Part shown: one piece after another, positions 7,866 to 14,168 of the stretch | How positions within the stretch are numbered: the first letter of the stretch is position 1 | Layout: the number at the start of each line of letters is the position of its first letter | NCBI GenBank assembly: GCA_937935995.1 | Contig: CALGXF010000002.1 | Coordinates: forward strand, 1 to 55,398 | Source: an uncultured Alphaproteobacteria bacterium | GTDB taxonomy: Bacteria > Pseudomonadota > Alphaproteobacteria > CAAHEQ01 > UBA3637 | DNA length: 55,398 nucleotides | Reading direction: 5' to 3' | Made by a program: the position numbers and the translations under genes | The notes under the pieces: model-generated | Told to the model about the DNA's origin: nothing | Databases searched by the model: none | What the model saw: only the letters and a program-made list of their open reading frames with translations

Positions 7866-8396
7866 TTATAATCCTTTCACGCGGGCATATTCCGCACGTT
7901 GTGCGTCCGGTGTCATTTGATTGAACGCATTGACAAGTTCCGGTGTGTACATATTTTTAATGGTTAATAAATCTTTATAGGCTTGTGATGGGGATTTCGG
8001 GCGATTCATCGCCCGTTCGGCGTCATCATCTTCGTCCGTCATAACGCCCAGCATACTGGCCAAAGAATAGCGCCGCGCATATGTGATGGCCGAACCCAAA
8101 GCCTGCGGGTCGTTTGCTTTGGCGCACACGATAGGGCATTCGGATGTGATAAATTGACCGGATGTGTGCATGATGGTCGTTTTGACAACCGGTTGATTTT
8201 GGTTTAAATAAATGGGTTGCAACACTGTCAAACCATTCGCCAAAACAGCATCTTTAACGGCCTCCCAAACACTGTTTAAGGTGGCATATTTGCTTTTGAA
8301 AAATGGGTTTTTCGCGTCTTTTGTCGCGCCCATCATTTGCGCTTGCGCTTTGTTCAGCGCGGCCGCAAGTTCGTTAATTTGTTCACTTTGACACAT
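7866..8396 (-). CDS. erf: ERF family single-strand annealing protein
   Basis: The protein is 176 residues. 'NPFFKSKYATLNSVWEAVKDAVLANGLTVLQP' and 'QALGSAITYARRYSLASMLGV' are the two conserved blocks of the ERF (essential recombination function) family, as in phage P22. It anneals complementary ssDNA and circularises or recombines phage genomes. The C-terminal part is a short helical tail. Gp157 and the SSB-like protein downstream complete the module. Confidence 0.93.
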   Translation of the reverse strand: MCQSEQINELAAALNKAQAQMMGATKDAKNPFFKSKYATLNSVWEAVKDAVLANGLTVLQPIYLNQNQPVVKTTIMHTSGQFITSECPIVCAKANDPQALGSAITYARRYSLASMLGVMTDEDDDAERAMNRPKSPSQAYKDLLTIKNMYTPELVNAFNQMTPDAQRAEYARVKGL

Positions 8397-8408
8397 CTTT
8401 TCTTATCC

Positions 8409-8546
8409 TTATCTAAAAATCCGCTGGCGTCCTTTGGCCGTTTTTGATGAACCAGCCGGCTCGGCCTTTGCCCAATGGGAGGACACCTTTCGTGTGCGGT
8501 ACGCGGTTACTTCACAGGAGTGCCGGTCTGTCTGGTCGTTCATCAT
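8409..8546 (-). CDS. Possible 45-residue basic phage protein
   Basis: An ATG-ATG pair at 8546 overlaps the stop of the upstream gene (ATGATGA), and the frame runs 45 residues to TAA at 8409, filling an otherwise empty gap before ERF. The product is basic ('AYRTRKVSSHWAKAEPAGSSKTAKGRQRIFR') and resembles nothing I know. Support comes only from translational coupling and gap-filling. Confidence 0.4.
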   Translation of the reverse strand: MMNDQTDRHSCEVTAYRTRKVSSHWAKAEPAGSSKTAKGRQRIFR

Positions 8547-8677
8547 CGTAAACCTTGTCCATATTTGCCCGTTTCGCGTTCCCAATTGTCAACGCGTTGC
8601 TGCCCTTTTTCGCATGCGGCCAAAAGAACCGCAATCGCGAGAAGAACGATTACAATAAAAATCAATGTATCTTTCAT
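8543..8677 (-). CDS. Small single-span membrane protein
   Basis: The start at 8677 overlaps the preceding stop (ATGA) and gives 44 residues. Residues 4-20 are a strongly hydrophobic membrane segment followed by 'AACEKGQQRVDNWERETGKYG'. The 'LLAAC' could also be a lipobox with Cys at about residue 22. It is coupled to genes on both sides. The function is unknown; small membrane proteins at this position are sometimes superinfection-exclusion factors. Confidence 0.55.
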   Translation of the reverse strand: MKDTLIFIVIVLLAIAVLLAACEKGQQRVDNWERETGKYGQGLR

Positions 8678-8922
8678 GGCCGTTTCCCACTTAAAATATC
8701 CACTAAAAACCGATCCGGATTGTCCGAATACATCCAAGCGCGTGCTGTGGCAAACAATCGCGGAAAAGCCAATTCAAGACGGCGTTTATTGTTTAAGTCC
8801 GCCAGTTCGTAAGCATGACAAAGCGCTGTGGCAAATGAGCCGGTTCCTTTTGTTTTGTAATAACACCACGTTTTTTCATTATTGGTCGCAGTTTCTTCGT
8901 AAAAAATCTTTTCATAATCCAT
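8674..8922 (-). CDS. Phage early protein of unknown function
   Basis: The protein is 82 residues: 'TGSFATALCHAYELADLNNKRRLELAFPRLFATARAWMYSDNPDRFLVDI'. The central block, with a helix ending in 'RLELAFPELF..A', is seen in many small phage proteins of unknown role. It has an AAAGGGAAAA ribosome binding site and overlaps the next gene by four bases. Confidence 0.65.
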   Translation of the reverse strand: MDYEKIFYEETATNNEKTWCYYKTKGTGSFATALCHAYELADLNNKRRLELAFPRLFATARAWMYSDNPDRFLVDILSGKRP

Positions 8923-8952
8923 TGTTTTTCCCTTTCTGCGGATAAAAGAACC

Positions 8953-9243
8953 TCATCGAGCCGTGCCAAACGTTTCAATTTTTTGGCGGATATACTGGCG
9001 AAAATCATCGTTCTCCAACAAAAATTCACGTACAAAACTGTCAACATCCAGATTTTCGCGAAAATCATTCAAACAACGCTCTTCCGATTCATCCGTCGGT
9101 TGGTCGCCGGCGTTGACATACGTGTCGCCATAAGGCACGTAGCTGGATTGCGTTTCGTGTGGGTAATCCCCGGAATGCCACTCGAAAGCGTCTTCAAGTG
9201 CGGCTTGGATAGCTAAATCAAATAAATTCATTTCTTGTTGCAT
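8953..9243 (-). CDS. First gene of the leftward early operon, unknown function
   Basis: The protein is 96 residues, acidic, with an AAGGAG ribosome binding site. It is the first gene after the operator-controlled leftward promoter and so occupies the lambda N position. The protein is not Arg-rich and shows no N-like motif, so an antitermination role is not supported. The C-terminal 'FVREFLLENDDFRQYIRQKI' is an amphipathic helix. Confidence 0.6.
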   Translation of the reverse strand: MQQEMNLFDLAIQAALEDAFEWHSGDYPHETQSSYVPYGDTYVNAGDQPTDESEERCLNDFRENLDVDSFVREFLLENDDFRQYIRQKIETFGTAR

Positions 9244-9253
9244 TTTTTGCTCC

Positions 9254-9325
9254 TTACCATATTGGTTATAATTAAAGATACCAGAATGGTAATATCAAGT
9301 CAACAATATTTTACCAAAATGGTAA
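9254..9325 (-). promoter_or_regulatory. Leftward early promoter (PL-like) with three repressor operators
   Basis: Minus-strand TTGACT (9298-9303) and TATCTT (9275-9280) are separated by 17 bases. Three 15-bp palindromes of the form TTACC-N5-GGTAA lie at 9254-9268, 9278-9292 (inside the spacer) and 9311-9325, with centres 24 and 33 bases apart. The same sites occur at the repressor/Cro promoters, so a single repressor should control both. Confidence 0.8.
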
Positions 9326-9485
9326 ATTATTTTACAACCCATTGAAACAAAAAGAGAAAAATAAAGTTAATGACACTTTTTAACAGTTCATTCGAGTTAA
9401 TGAAGGTTCGTTTAACATTTTGTTAATCAAATCACTTTAAATATATTTCTTAACATGATATTATAAAAATAAAGAAAGGCGAAAA

Positions 9486-9941
9486 ATGGCAAATGTATTT
9501 GATGTGGCAAAGTATATCATAGAAAAGCAAGGTCAGCTTACAGCAATGAAATTGCAAAAGTTGGTATATTATTCCCAGGTTTGGACTTTGGTGTGGGATG
9601 AAAAGCCTTTGTTTCCGGAAGTTATTCAAGCGTGGGGAAAGGGGCCTGTTTGCCCGGATTTGTATAAGTGGCACCAGGGGGAATTCCTTGTTTCCGTTAA
9701 TCCCTGTCTTGAACAGCTGTCTTCAGGAGAACTCACTGAACATCAAAAAGAGAATATTGATAAAGTTTTGGATGGGTACGGTTCTTTGACAGCTCAAGAT
9801 TTAAGTGATTTAACCCATAAGGAGGATCCTTGGAAAGAAGCTAATTCGAAATGCCCTGTTTCTGGACATTGTGATGCGGAAATTACACATGCGATGATGC
9901 ACGAGTATTACAGCAATTTGCCTGAAGATTATGAAGTCTGA
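9486..9941 (+). CDS. Panacea-domain antitoxin (DUF4065/SocA-like)
   Basis: The protein is 151 residues. 'FDVAKYIIEKQGQLTAMKLQKLVYYSQVWTLVWDEKPLFPEVIQAWGKGPVCPDLYKW' is a full N-terminal Panacea domain, as in GepA/SocA. The domain is known as a versatile antitoxin fold paired with many unrelated toxins. It overlaps the next gene by 11 bases, as expected for an antitoxin-toxin pair. It lies inside the prophage immunity region, rightward, against the early operon. The start follows a GAAAGGCG ribosome binding site, and the gene is presumably expressed in the lysogen. Confidence 0.9.
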   Translation: MANVFDVAKYIIEKQGQLTAMKLQKLVYYSQVWTLVWDEKPLFPEVIQAWGKGPVCPDLYKWHQGEFLVSVNPCLEQLSSGELTEHQKENIDKVLDGYGSLTAQDLSDLTHKEDPWKEANSKCPVSGHCDAEITHAMMHEYYSNLPEDYEV

Positions 9942-10383
9942 TAAGAACGTTCGTTATAAACTTAATCCGGTTGACCGGTCTGTAAAACTTCCGTCAAATT
10001 TAGGACGTGATCTTTTTTGTTGGGGTATTAAAAGTGATTCTATTGATTGGACAGATCCGGAACTTGGGTTTCATTTAGGATGTTTGAAGTCTTTTTTTAA
10101 AATCATAAAACCGAAACTCGACAATTTTTCAACAATGACTTGGGCAGATTTGCAGTCGAGAAAGTCATGTCATCCAATGGATGTTGAGAGAATTGCCCCA
10201 AATTCATTAAGGAGATTAAAAGAAATTTTTTCCAATGATGTACCGGAAACATTATATCAGATTGATGTTCCCGGTCAGTTTGGGAAGCATAGAATATGGG
10301 GGAAGAAGGAAGGGAGAGTTTTTTATTTAATCTGGAATGACCCGAATCATCGTGTATATCCCACGTATAAGAGAAATACTTGA
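9931..10383 (+). CDS. Putative toxin partner of the Panacea antitoxin
   Basis: The protein is 150 residues, basic at both ends, starting inside the antitoxin's last codons. The C-terminal 'FGKHRIWGKKEGRVFYLIWNDPNHRVYPTYKR' resembles the conserved core of small phage or TA proteins with an 'F-LW-DP-H-VYP' signature, possibly nuclease-like; the fold is not certain. The N-terminal half (residues 1-90) is not recognised. Position and overlap make it the toxin by inference (a PanAT-like pair). No homology to Fic, RelE or ToxSAS is evident by eye. Confidence 0.65.
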   Translation: MKSDKNVRYKLNPVDRSVKLPSNLGRDLFCWGIKSDSIDWTDPELGFHLGCLKSFFKIIKPKLDNFSTMTWADLQSRKSCHPMDVERIAPNSLRRLKEIFSNDVPETLYQIDVPGQFGKHRIWGKKEGRVFYLIWNDPNHRVYPTYKRNT

Positions 10384-10422
10384 CCTTTCCTGTGATTATG
10401 GCCGCTTGATTCATATTTTATG

Positions 10423-10451
10423 TTGATTCTTGTCTGAAAGATTGGTATACT
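10423..10451 (+). promoter_or_regulatory. Promoter of the small exported protein
   Basis: TTGATT (10423-10428), a 17-base spacer and TATACT (10446-10451) lie about 30 bases upstream of the start at 10482. No operator-like palindrome overlaps it, so it may be active in the lysogen. Confidence 0.6.
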
Positions 10452-10481
10452 ATAAATATCATTAAATGAAAGGAGGAAATG

Positions 10482-10658
10482 ATGAAAAAGATTTTATTGG
10501 TTTTGGCGGCATTGGCTTTGTTTGCTTCGACTGAAGTCATGGCACAGGAAGTTCATGTTCGCGGTTACACGCGTCGGGACGGAACATATGTTCAACCGCA
10601 TACCCGGACACGGCCGGATGGAAATCCTTATAACAACAAAAGTTATCGTGGCTTTTAA
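10482..10658 (+). CDS. Small exported protein (58 residues)
   Basis: The start is the second of two ATGs after an AGGAGG site. Residues 1-21 are a clean signal peptide (MKKILLVLAALALFA...VMAQ). The mature part is 'VHVRGYTRRDGTYVQPHTRTRPDGNPYNNKS', a pattern (GYxRxDGTYVxPHxR..PDGNPxNN) seen in small secreted proteins of many bacteria and phages. Its function is unknown. It has its own promoter and terminator, so it behaves as a free-standing moron. Confidence 0.8.
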   Translation: MKKILLVLAALALFASTEVMAQEVHVRGYTRRDGTYVQPHTRTRPDGNPYNNKSYRGF

Positions 10659-10661
10659 TAA

Positions 10662-10688
10662 AAAAGAGGGCTTTGGCCCTCTTTCTTT
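10662..10688 (+). terminator. Terminator after the small exported protein
   Basis: AGAGGGC pairs with GCCCTCT around a TTTG loop and is followed by TTCTTT. The stem's 5' side is preceded by AAAAA, so it may work in both directions. Confidence 0.75.
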
Positions 10689-10708
10689 AATTTTGAAAGA
10701 GATTTAAA

Positions 10709-11014
10709 ATGCATTCACTCATTGCTGTTTGGGCTGCTAAATTTTTGGATCCATTGTTGTTTTTGCCTTCTTTGTATGTGGCCGTTCTTGCCTATAAAGA
10801 AAAATCGAGTTTTCGCTTTGTTTTACTTTTATGTTTGGTCATCGCTGCGCTGCACGAATACCTTATGTCTTTGGAACGTGCCACAGGAGGTTTTAGTGTT
10901 ATTAAATTAATGATAGGTGTTTGTGCTTCATTGGCTCAAGTTTATGCGTTAATCGGGTTAAAAAAACTCAAAAATAAATCATCTGATTTCTTTGATAAAA
11001 AGCGAAAGTCATAA
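10709..11014 (+). CDS. Small multi-span membrane protein
   Basis: The protein is 101 residues with hydrophobic segments at about 9-29, 35-53 and 63-85 and a Lys-rich C-terminus (LKKLKNKSSDFFDKKRKS), so three membrane spans with a cytoplasmic tail are likely. A GAAAGAGA ribosome binding site precedes the ATG. I do not recognise it. Its location in the immunity region would suit a superinfection-exclusion or toxin-like role, but nothing in the sequence shows that. Confidence 0.6.
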   Translation: MHSLIAVWAAKFLDPLLFLPSLYVAVLAYKEKSSFRFVLLLCLVIAALHEYLMSLERATGGFSVIKLMIGVCASLAQVYALIGLKKLKNKSSDFFDKKRKS

Positions 11015-11035
11015 ACAGAAATAACTTCTATTTGT

Positions 11036-11302
11036 TCAAATATTCAATTTCAAAAGTTCTTTCACTTTTTCCCATGTCGAGCAGTCCATTTTGCGATAGC
11101 TGCTGTAATTGAACTTCTTTTTAAGTTCTATGTGAATTTTATTGGGATGAACGCCTTTTTGTGTGGCGACTTGTTTGATCAATGCTTGTAATTCATCCGC
11201 TTGAGATGAACTGATTTCTTGGCAGTGAAATGTCTCGGTCGGGTTGATAAAATGTGAATAAACGCCCGGATACAAGCCGCATACGAGGATAATCAAGGCC
11301 AT
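11036..11302 (-). CDS. ORF6C-like domain protein, distal part of a frameshifted gene
   Basis: This 88-residue frame encodes a membrane segment (ALIILVCGLYPGV) and then 'ADELQALIKQVATQKGVHPNKIHIELKKKFNYSSYRKMDCSTWEKVKELL', which fits the ORF6C domain of phage antirepressor-like proteins. It has no ribosome binding site of its own. The sequence upstream is open in another frame (11331-11459), and the two join if one base of the nine-A run at 11334-11342 is skipped. The intact product would be a roughly 140-residue protein with an N-terminal cytoplasmic segment, one membrane span and the ORF6C domain. Confidence 0.65.
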   Translation of the reverse strand: MALIILVCGLYPGVYSHFINPTETFHCQEISSSQADELQALIKQVATQKGVHPNKIHIELKKKFNYSSYRKMDCSTWEKVKELLKLNI

Positions 11303-11330
11303 TGTTCCGGTAAGTGTTGTTTTTAAAAGG

Positions 11331-11459
11331 TTATTTTTTTTTAAGTTTTTTGGGCGATTCTTCTAAAACAAATTGACGAATTTCGTCATGAATCGATTGG
11401 CTTTCATCCGGGAAAAGGGGGATGACTTTTTTGTCGTTATTTGTTGGGGTTGCTTTCAT
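11331..11459 (-). CDS. Proximal part of the frameshifted ORF6C-like gene
   Basis: A start at 11459 with an AAGGA ribosome binding site gives 42 residues (MKATPTNNDKKVIPLF...), ending at TAA directly after a run of nine A residues. Reading eight A residues instead would continue into the frame of 11036-11302. It is either a real mutation, a homopolymer sequencing error, or slippage-dependent expression. Confidence 0.55.
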   Translation of the reverse strand: MKATPTNNDKKVIPLFPDESQSIHDEIRQFVLEESPKKLKKK

Positions 11460-11480
11460 GGTTTTTCCTTTTTTCTGGGT

Positions 11481-11505
11481 AAAAAAAAGACCGCAAAAGC
11501 GGTCT
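11481..11505 (-). terminator. Terminator after the repressor gene
   Basis: On the minus strand AGACCGC (11505-11499) pairs with GCGGTCT (11494-11488) around TTTT, followed by TTTTTTT. It begins two bases after the repressor stop codon. Confidence 0.8.
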
Positions 11506-11506
11506 G

Positions 11507-11914
11507 CTATTGATTGGCAGCTTGTGCCAACACATCAATCATCATTTCGGCTTGTGATTTTTGTTGCTCGGCCGGAACGTTTTGAAGGCGTTCATACACG
11601 ATTGTCGTCCATTTGACTTTGTCATCGATGCTCACATCTAAATTGTTATGATCAATATAGGAATCGATTTCTTTTAAAATAAGGCGAAGCATATCTTTGT
11701 TAACTTCTGTTTTTTCAACTTTGACTTCGTGGGGAATTAATTCAAATGGTTGCACATCCAGTGCGGCAGATATCTTTTCTAACCACGTCGAGTTGAGACG
11801 GCGGGCACCGGTTTCTAAGCGACTTATCTGAACGACGGTTGTTCCTGCACGTTCAGCCAAATCCTCTTGTGTCAAGTTTTTTTCTTTTCGAAGTTGAGCA
11901 ATAAAATTTTTCAT
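11507..11914 (-). CDS. CI-like phage repressor (XRE-type HTH)
   Basis: The start is set at 11914 so that the protein begins directly with the HTH (MKNFIAQLRKEKNLTQEDLAERAG), giving 135 residues. Residues 4-58 form a classic XRE/Cro-CI helix-turn-helix. The C-terminal half is helical, probably for oligomerisation, and lacks the Ser-Lys peptidase of LexA-like repressors, so RecA-driven self-cleavage is not expected. There is no strong ribosome binding site. The promoter region contains its probable operators. It should hold both early promoters off in the lysogen. Confidence 0.88.
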   Translation of the reverse strand: MKNFIAQLRKEKNLTQEDLAERAGTTVVQISRLETGARRLNSTWLEKISAALDVQPFELIPHEVKVEKTEVNKDMLRLILKEIDSYIDHNNLDVSIDDKVKWTTIVYERLQNVPAEQQKSQAEMMIDVLAQAANQ

Positions 11915-11926
11915 AAAAACAAATAT

Positions 11927-11999
11927 ATACCGTTTTGGTAAAAAAGTAAATAACCAAAAGGGAAAATATTTGCTTGACATAAAATTACCAATACGGTAA
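11927..11999. promoter_or_regulatory. Divergent repressor/Cro promoters (PRM/PR-like) with three operators
   Basis: 15-bp sites of the form TTACC-N5-GGTAA lie at 11927-11941 and 11985-11999, with a degenerate copy at 11951-11965; centres are 24 and 34 bases apart. Rightward TTGACA is at 11974-11979, with a weak -10 (TAAAAC) near 11997 overlapped by an operator. Leftward, TATATA around 11921-11927 next to the first operator can serve the repressor gene. Confidence 0.8.
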
Positions 12000-12020
12000 A
12001 ACAATGAAAAGGAGGTATTT

Positions 12021-12218
12021 ATGCTTTTAAAAGAATATATCACCCGGATAGGTAAAACTTTGGTTATTTCTGCAAAAGAAATGGATATGCCATATGTCAC
12101 CTTAAAGCGGTATTGTGATGGGGTACGTATTCCCAATGTCCGGAATATGGACAAAATTCGTAAATGGTCTAATGGTCAAGTTATGCCAAACGATTTCTAC
12201 GACAAGGAGGGGAGATGA
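12021..12218 (+). CDS. Cro-like HTH regulator
   Basis: The protein is 65 residues and begins after an ideal AAGGAGG ribosome binding site. 'ISAKEMDMPYVTLKRYCDGVRIPNVRNMDKIRKWSNGQVMPNDFY' is a Cro-type HTH with the 'TxGxVxPNDF' ending common in alphaproteobacterial phages. It is divergent from the repressor and first in the rightward operon, so it should counteract the repressor at the shared operators. It overlaps the next gene by four bases (ATGA). Confidence 0.88.
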   Translation: MLLKEYITRIGKTLVISAKEMDMPYVTLKRYCDGVRIPNVRNMDKIRKWSNGQVMPNDFYDKEGR

Positions 12219-12427
12219 TTAACCGTATATTTTGTTGGGTCGGATTTCACAAATGGGGATGCGCTTGCGGTCACCCTAAATGCCGGGCAAAAGGAAGTTG
12301 TAGGCGATGCGGGAAATTAAAGCGGTCGTCTGTTGGTAAAGACAAAGAAAGCTTTTACATCGACCCCTATGAAACAAAGGTTGTGCAGGTTGATGGACCG
12401 GCATTTATCCTTATTGATAAAAGTTAG
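12215..12427 (+). CDS. Small Cys-rich (zinc-ribbon-like) phage protein
   Basis: The protein is 70 residues. Between residues 7 and 32 there are Cys residues at CW..H...CACGHPKCRAKGSCRRCG, enough for one or two zinc sites, followed by a basic stretch (KLKRSS) and a beta-rich tail. It is translationally coupled to Cro. Its function is unknown; nucleic-acid or protein binding is plausible. Confidence 0.65.
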   Translation: MINRIFCWVGFHKWGCACGHPKCRAKGSCRRCGKLKRSSVGKDKESFYIDPYETKVVQVDGPAFILIDKS

Positions 12428-12642
12428 GATAATCTATGATAACGAAATCTATCCTTTATAAAATCGCTGAAATAACCTCCTTTAGAGGAGGCTGCCTTGA
12501 AGGCAGTCCAAATGTTTTTAGGAACATCAAAGTATTTGTAAACGCTTCCCGAACGGAAGTATGTGATCAAATAACAGGATTCTGTTTCGTATTCAGCTTT
12601 AAAGATATTAGTGCTTTGCAGACTTATAAAACAATCAATCAT
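12424..12642 (-). CDS. KTSC domain protein
   Basis: The protein is 72 residues on the strand opposite the rightward operon. 'YETESCYLITYFRSGSVYKYFDVPKNIWTAFKAASSKGGYFSDFIKDRFRYHRL' matches the KTSC domain (F..G..Y.Y..VP...w..f..A.S.G.yfn..I...y). KTSC proteins are small and linked to RNA or DNA metabolism by context only. The gene has its own consensus promoter and so is a separately controlled insert within the early operon. It overlaps the 3' end of the gene at 12215 by four bases, tail to tail. Confidence 0.85.
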   Translation of the reverse strand: MIDCFISLQSTNIFKAEYETESCYLITYFRSGSVYKYFDVPKNIWTAFKAASSKGGYFSDFIKDRFRYHRLS

Positions 12643-12675
12643 CTTTCATTTCCCTTTCATCGGATTCGTACTTTG

Positions 12676-12704
12676 ATTGTAAGGGGAATGAGACAGCAAG
12701 TCAA
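12676..12704 (-). promoter_or_regulatory. Promoter of the KTSC gene
   Basis: Minus-strand TTGACT (12699-12704) and TACAAT (12676-12681) with a 17-base spacer, close to consensus, lie about 35 bases upstream of the KTSC start and directed against early transcription. Confidence 0.65.
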
Positions 12705-12740
12705 TACCGGCTTCCTGCCTGTTATTTGCGGGGTGCGCCC

Positions 12741-13055
12741 ATGACACATCCCGAACACCAGATTCAACAGGCCATTCACCGTTTTCTTTCAATCAAGGGC
12801 ATTTTTCATTTTGCCGTGCCGAACGGGGAAAAGCGGGATGTGCGCGTCGGGGCGCGATTAAAAGAAGAGGGCGTCTTGCCGGGTGTTTCGGATTTGGTGT
12901 TGGTTTTGCCGGGACGGGTTGTTTTTGTTGAGATAAAAACGCCTGCCGGGCGATTGTCTCCGGCACAGAAAGCTTTTCGAGAGGCGGTGCAAGGATTAGG
13001 GCATCCCTACGTCGTGTGGCGATCGTTGGATGATTGTATTGATTTTTTTACGTAA
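12741..13055 (+). CDS. VRR-NUC domain nuclease
   Basis: The ATG at 12741 gives 104 residues. 'HPEHQIQQAIHRFL', 'HFAVPNGEKRD', 'GVLPGVSDLVLVLPGRVVFVEIKTPAGRLSPAQKAFREAVQGLGHPYVVW' contains the GxSDLxxx...VEIKTxxGxxSxxQ core (D near 55, E-x-K near 70). This is the PD-(D/E)XK active site of VRR-NUC proteins, which phages use as Holliday-junction resolvase-like nucleases. It is the third gene in the rightward early operon. Confidence 0.92.
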   Translation: MTHPEHQIQQAIHRFLSIKGIFHFAVPNGEKRDVRVGARLKEEGVLPGVSDLVLVLPGRVVFVEIKTPAGRLSPAQKAFREAVQGLGHPYVVWRSLDDCIDFFT

Positions 13056-13071
13056 GTCAAAAGGAGGGGAC

Positions 13072-13272
13072 ATGACAGAACGATTGATTGAACTTTTTGT
13101 TGATTCTTTGGGGACAAAGGCGCATCCGCCGTTGTTTCAAGAAGCAGAAATGGCATGGATGACGATGATGCAGATTTTGCAAGATTGTGCGTTTCCCGAA
13201 GGGTTTAAAAAACAGGATTCTCGGCGATTAGCAGCCCTTTTGCAGGCACACCGGGACAGGGGGAGTTATTAA
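13072..13272 (+). CDS. Small phage protein of unknown function
   Basis: The start at 13072 has an AAAGGAGGGG ribosome binding site and gives 66 residues, mostly helical (LIELFVDSLGTKAHPPLFQEAEMAWMTMMQILQ). No family is recognised. It lies between the nuclease gene and the replication genes in the same transcript. Confidence 0.6.
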   Translation: MTERLIELFVDSLGTKAHPPLFQEAEMAWMTMMQILQDCAFPEGFKKQDSRRLAALLQAHRDRGSY

Positions 13273-13278
13273 CATGTT

Positions 13279-13365
13279 GAGGCCGCGTCTTCTCCCCCTT
13301 TCATTACGCGGCCTCGCCTTTACGAGAGGTTTTACATATTGGGCGGTAGCTCGTGAATGCCGCCC
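13279..13365 (+). repeat. Two GC-rich inverted repeats before the replication genes
   Basis: GAGGCCGCGT (13279-13288) pairs with ACGCGGCCTC (13306-13315), and GGGCGGTA (13341-13348) pairs with TGCCGCCC (13358-13365). Neither is followed by a T run, so they do not look like terminators. They could be an RNA antitermination or mRNA-stability element, or a replication signal. Confidence 0.45.
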
Positions 13366-13388
13366 GCCTTACACGAGAAAGGATAAAG

Positions 13389-14168
13389 ATGTCAAAACGA
13401 TTTACAGATACCGAACGCTTTCGTGATCCATGGTACAGAAAGCTGAGTCCTGTTCAAAAGTGCATTTGGGAATATGCTTTGTCAGAATGCGATATCGCCG
13501 GGTTCTTAACCATTGATTTAGAGGCGATGTCCTTTCATATCGGGGCCGACATCGGGCGTGAAGACTTACTGATGTTTGATGGGCGGTTTGTTTGGGTGTC
13601 TGATGAGGTTATCTTTATTCCTAAATTTATCGTTTATCAAAATGGACAGGAACTTAATCCGGCCAATGGCGCTCATAAGGCGATCATCCGTCTTTTAGAG
13701 CAAAGGGGGGTTGACCCTTCTACTTTAAAATTAAAATCTGAAATGGTGAAGGGGGAACCCGGGGTCAACACCGGGTCAATGGGTGGTTTACCACCCTTAA
13801 GTAACAGTAAAGGTAAAAGTATAGGTTTAAGTAATAGGGGGATTGTTAAGGGGGAAAGAGAAAAAAAATTCAGGCCCCCGACAATTGACGAGGTAACGGC
13901 CTATTGCACAGAACGGGGAAATACTGTTAATCCGCAAAAATGGTTTGATTTTTACACGTCGAAAGGTTGGAAGGTCGGAAACCAGCCAATGAAGGATTGG
14001 CAAGCGGCTGTCCGAACGTGGGAAGGACGGGAAGCCGAAACAGGTCAACCAAGCTACTTTAGCGGCGTCGCTGGTTCGGCGCCGGATGCGGGGCGGCATC
14101 ATTCGCGCGAGGAGTTGGAGGCTTTTTTAGGGCGAAAAATGGAAATTTTTGAGGAGAACAGGTCATGA
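13389..14168 (+). CDS. Phage replication initiation protein (O-like)
   Basis: The start at 13389 has an AAGGAT ribosome binding site and gives 259 residues. The N-terminal ~110 residues ('RFRDPWYRKLSPVQKCIWEYALSECDIAGF...') are a winged-helix replication-protein domain. A low-complexity linker (NTGSMGGLPPLSNSKGKS) follows. The C-terminal 'PPTIDEVTAYCTERGNTVNPQKWFDFYTSKGWKVGNQPMKDWQAAVRTWE' is the helicase/DnaT-like interaction domain of many phage initiators. The direct repeats in the linker-coding DNA (about 13745-13830) could hold the origin, as in lambda O. It overlaps the next gene by four bases. Confidence 0.85.
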   Translation: MSKRFTDTERFRDPWYRKLSPVQKCIWEYALSECDIAGFLTIDLEAMSFHIGADIGREDLLMFDGRFVWVSDEVIFIPKFIVYQNGQELNPANGAHKAIIRLLEQRGVDPSTLKLKSEMVKGEPGVNTGSMGGLPPLSNSKGKSIGLSNRGIVKGEREKKFRPPTIDEVTAYCTERGNTVNPQKWFDFYTSKGWKVGNQPMKDWQAAVRTWEGREAETGQPSYFSGVAGSAPDAGRHHSREELEAFLGRKMEIFEENRS

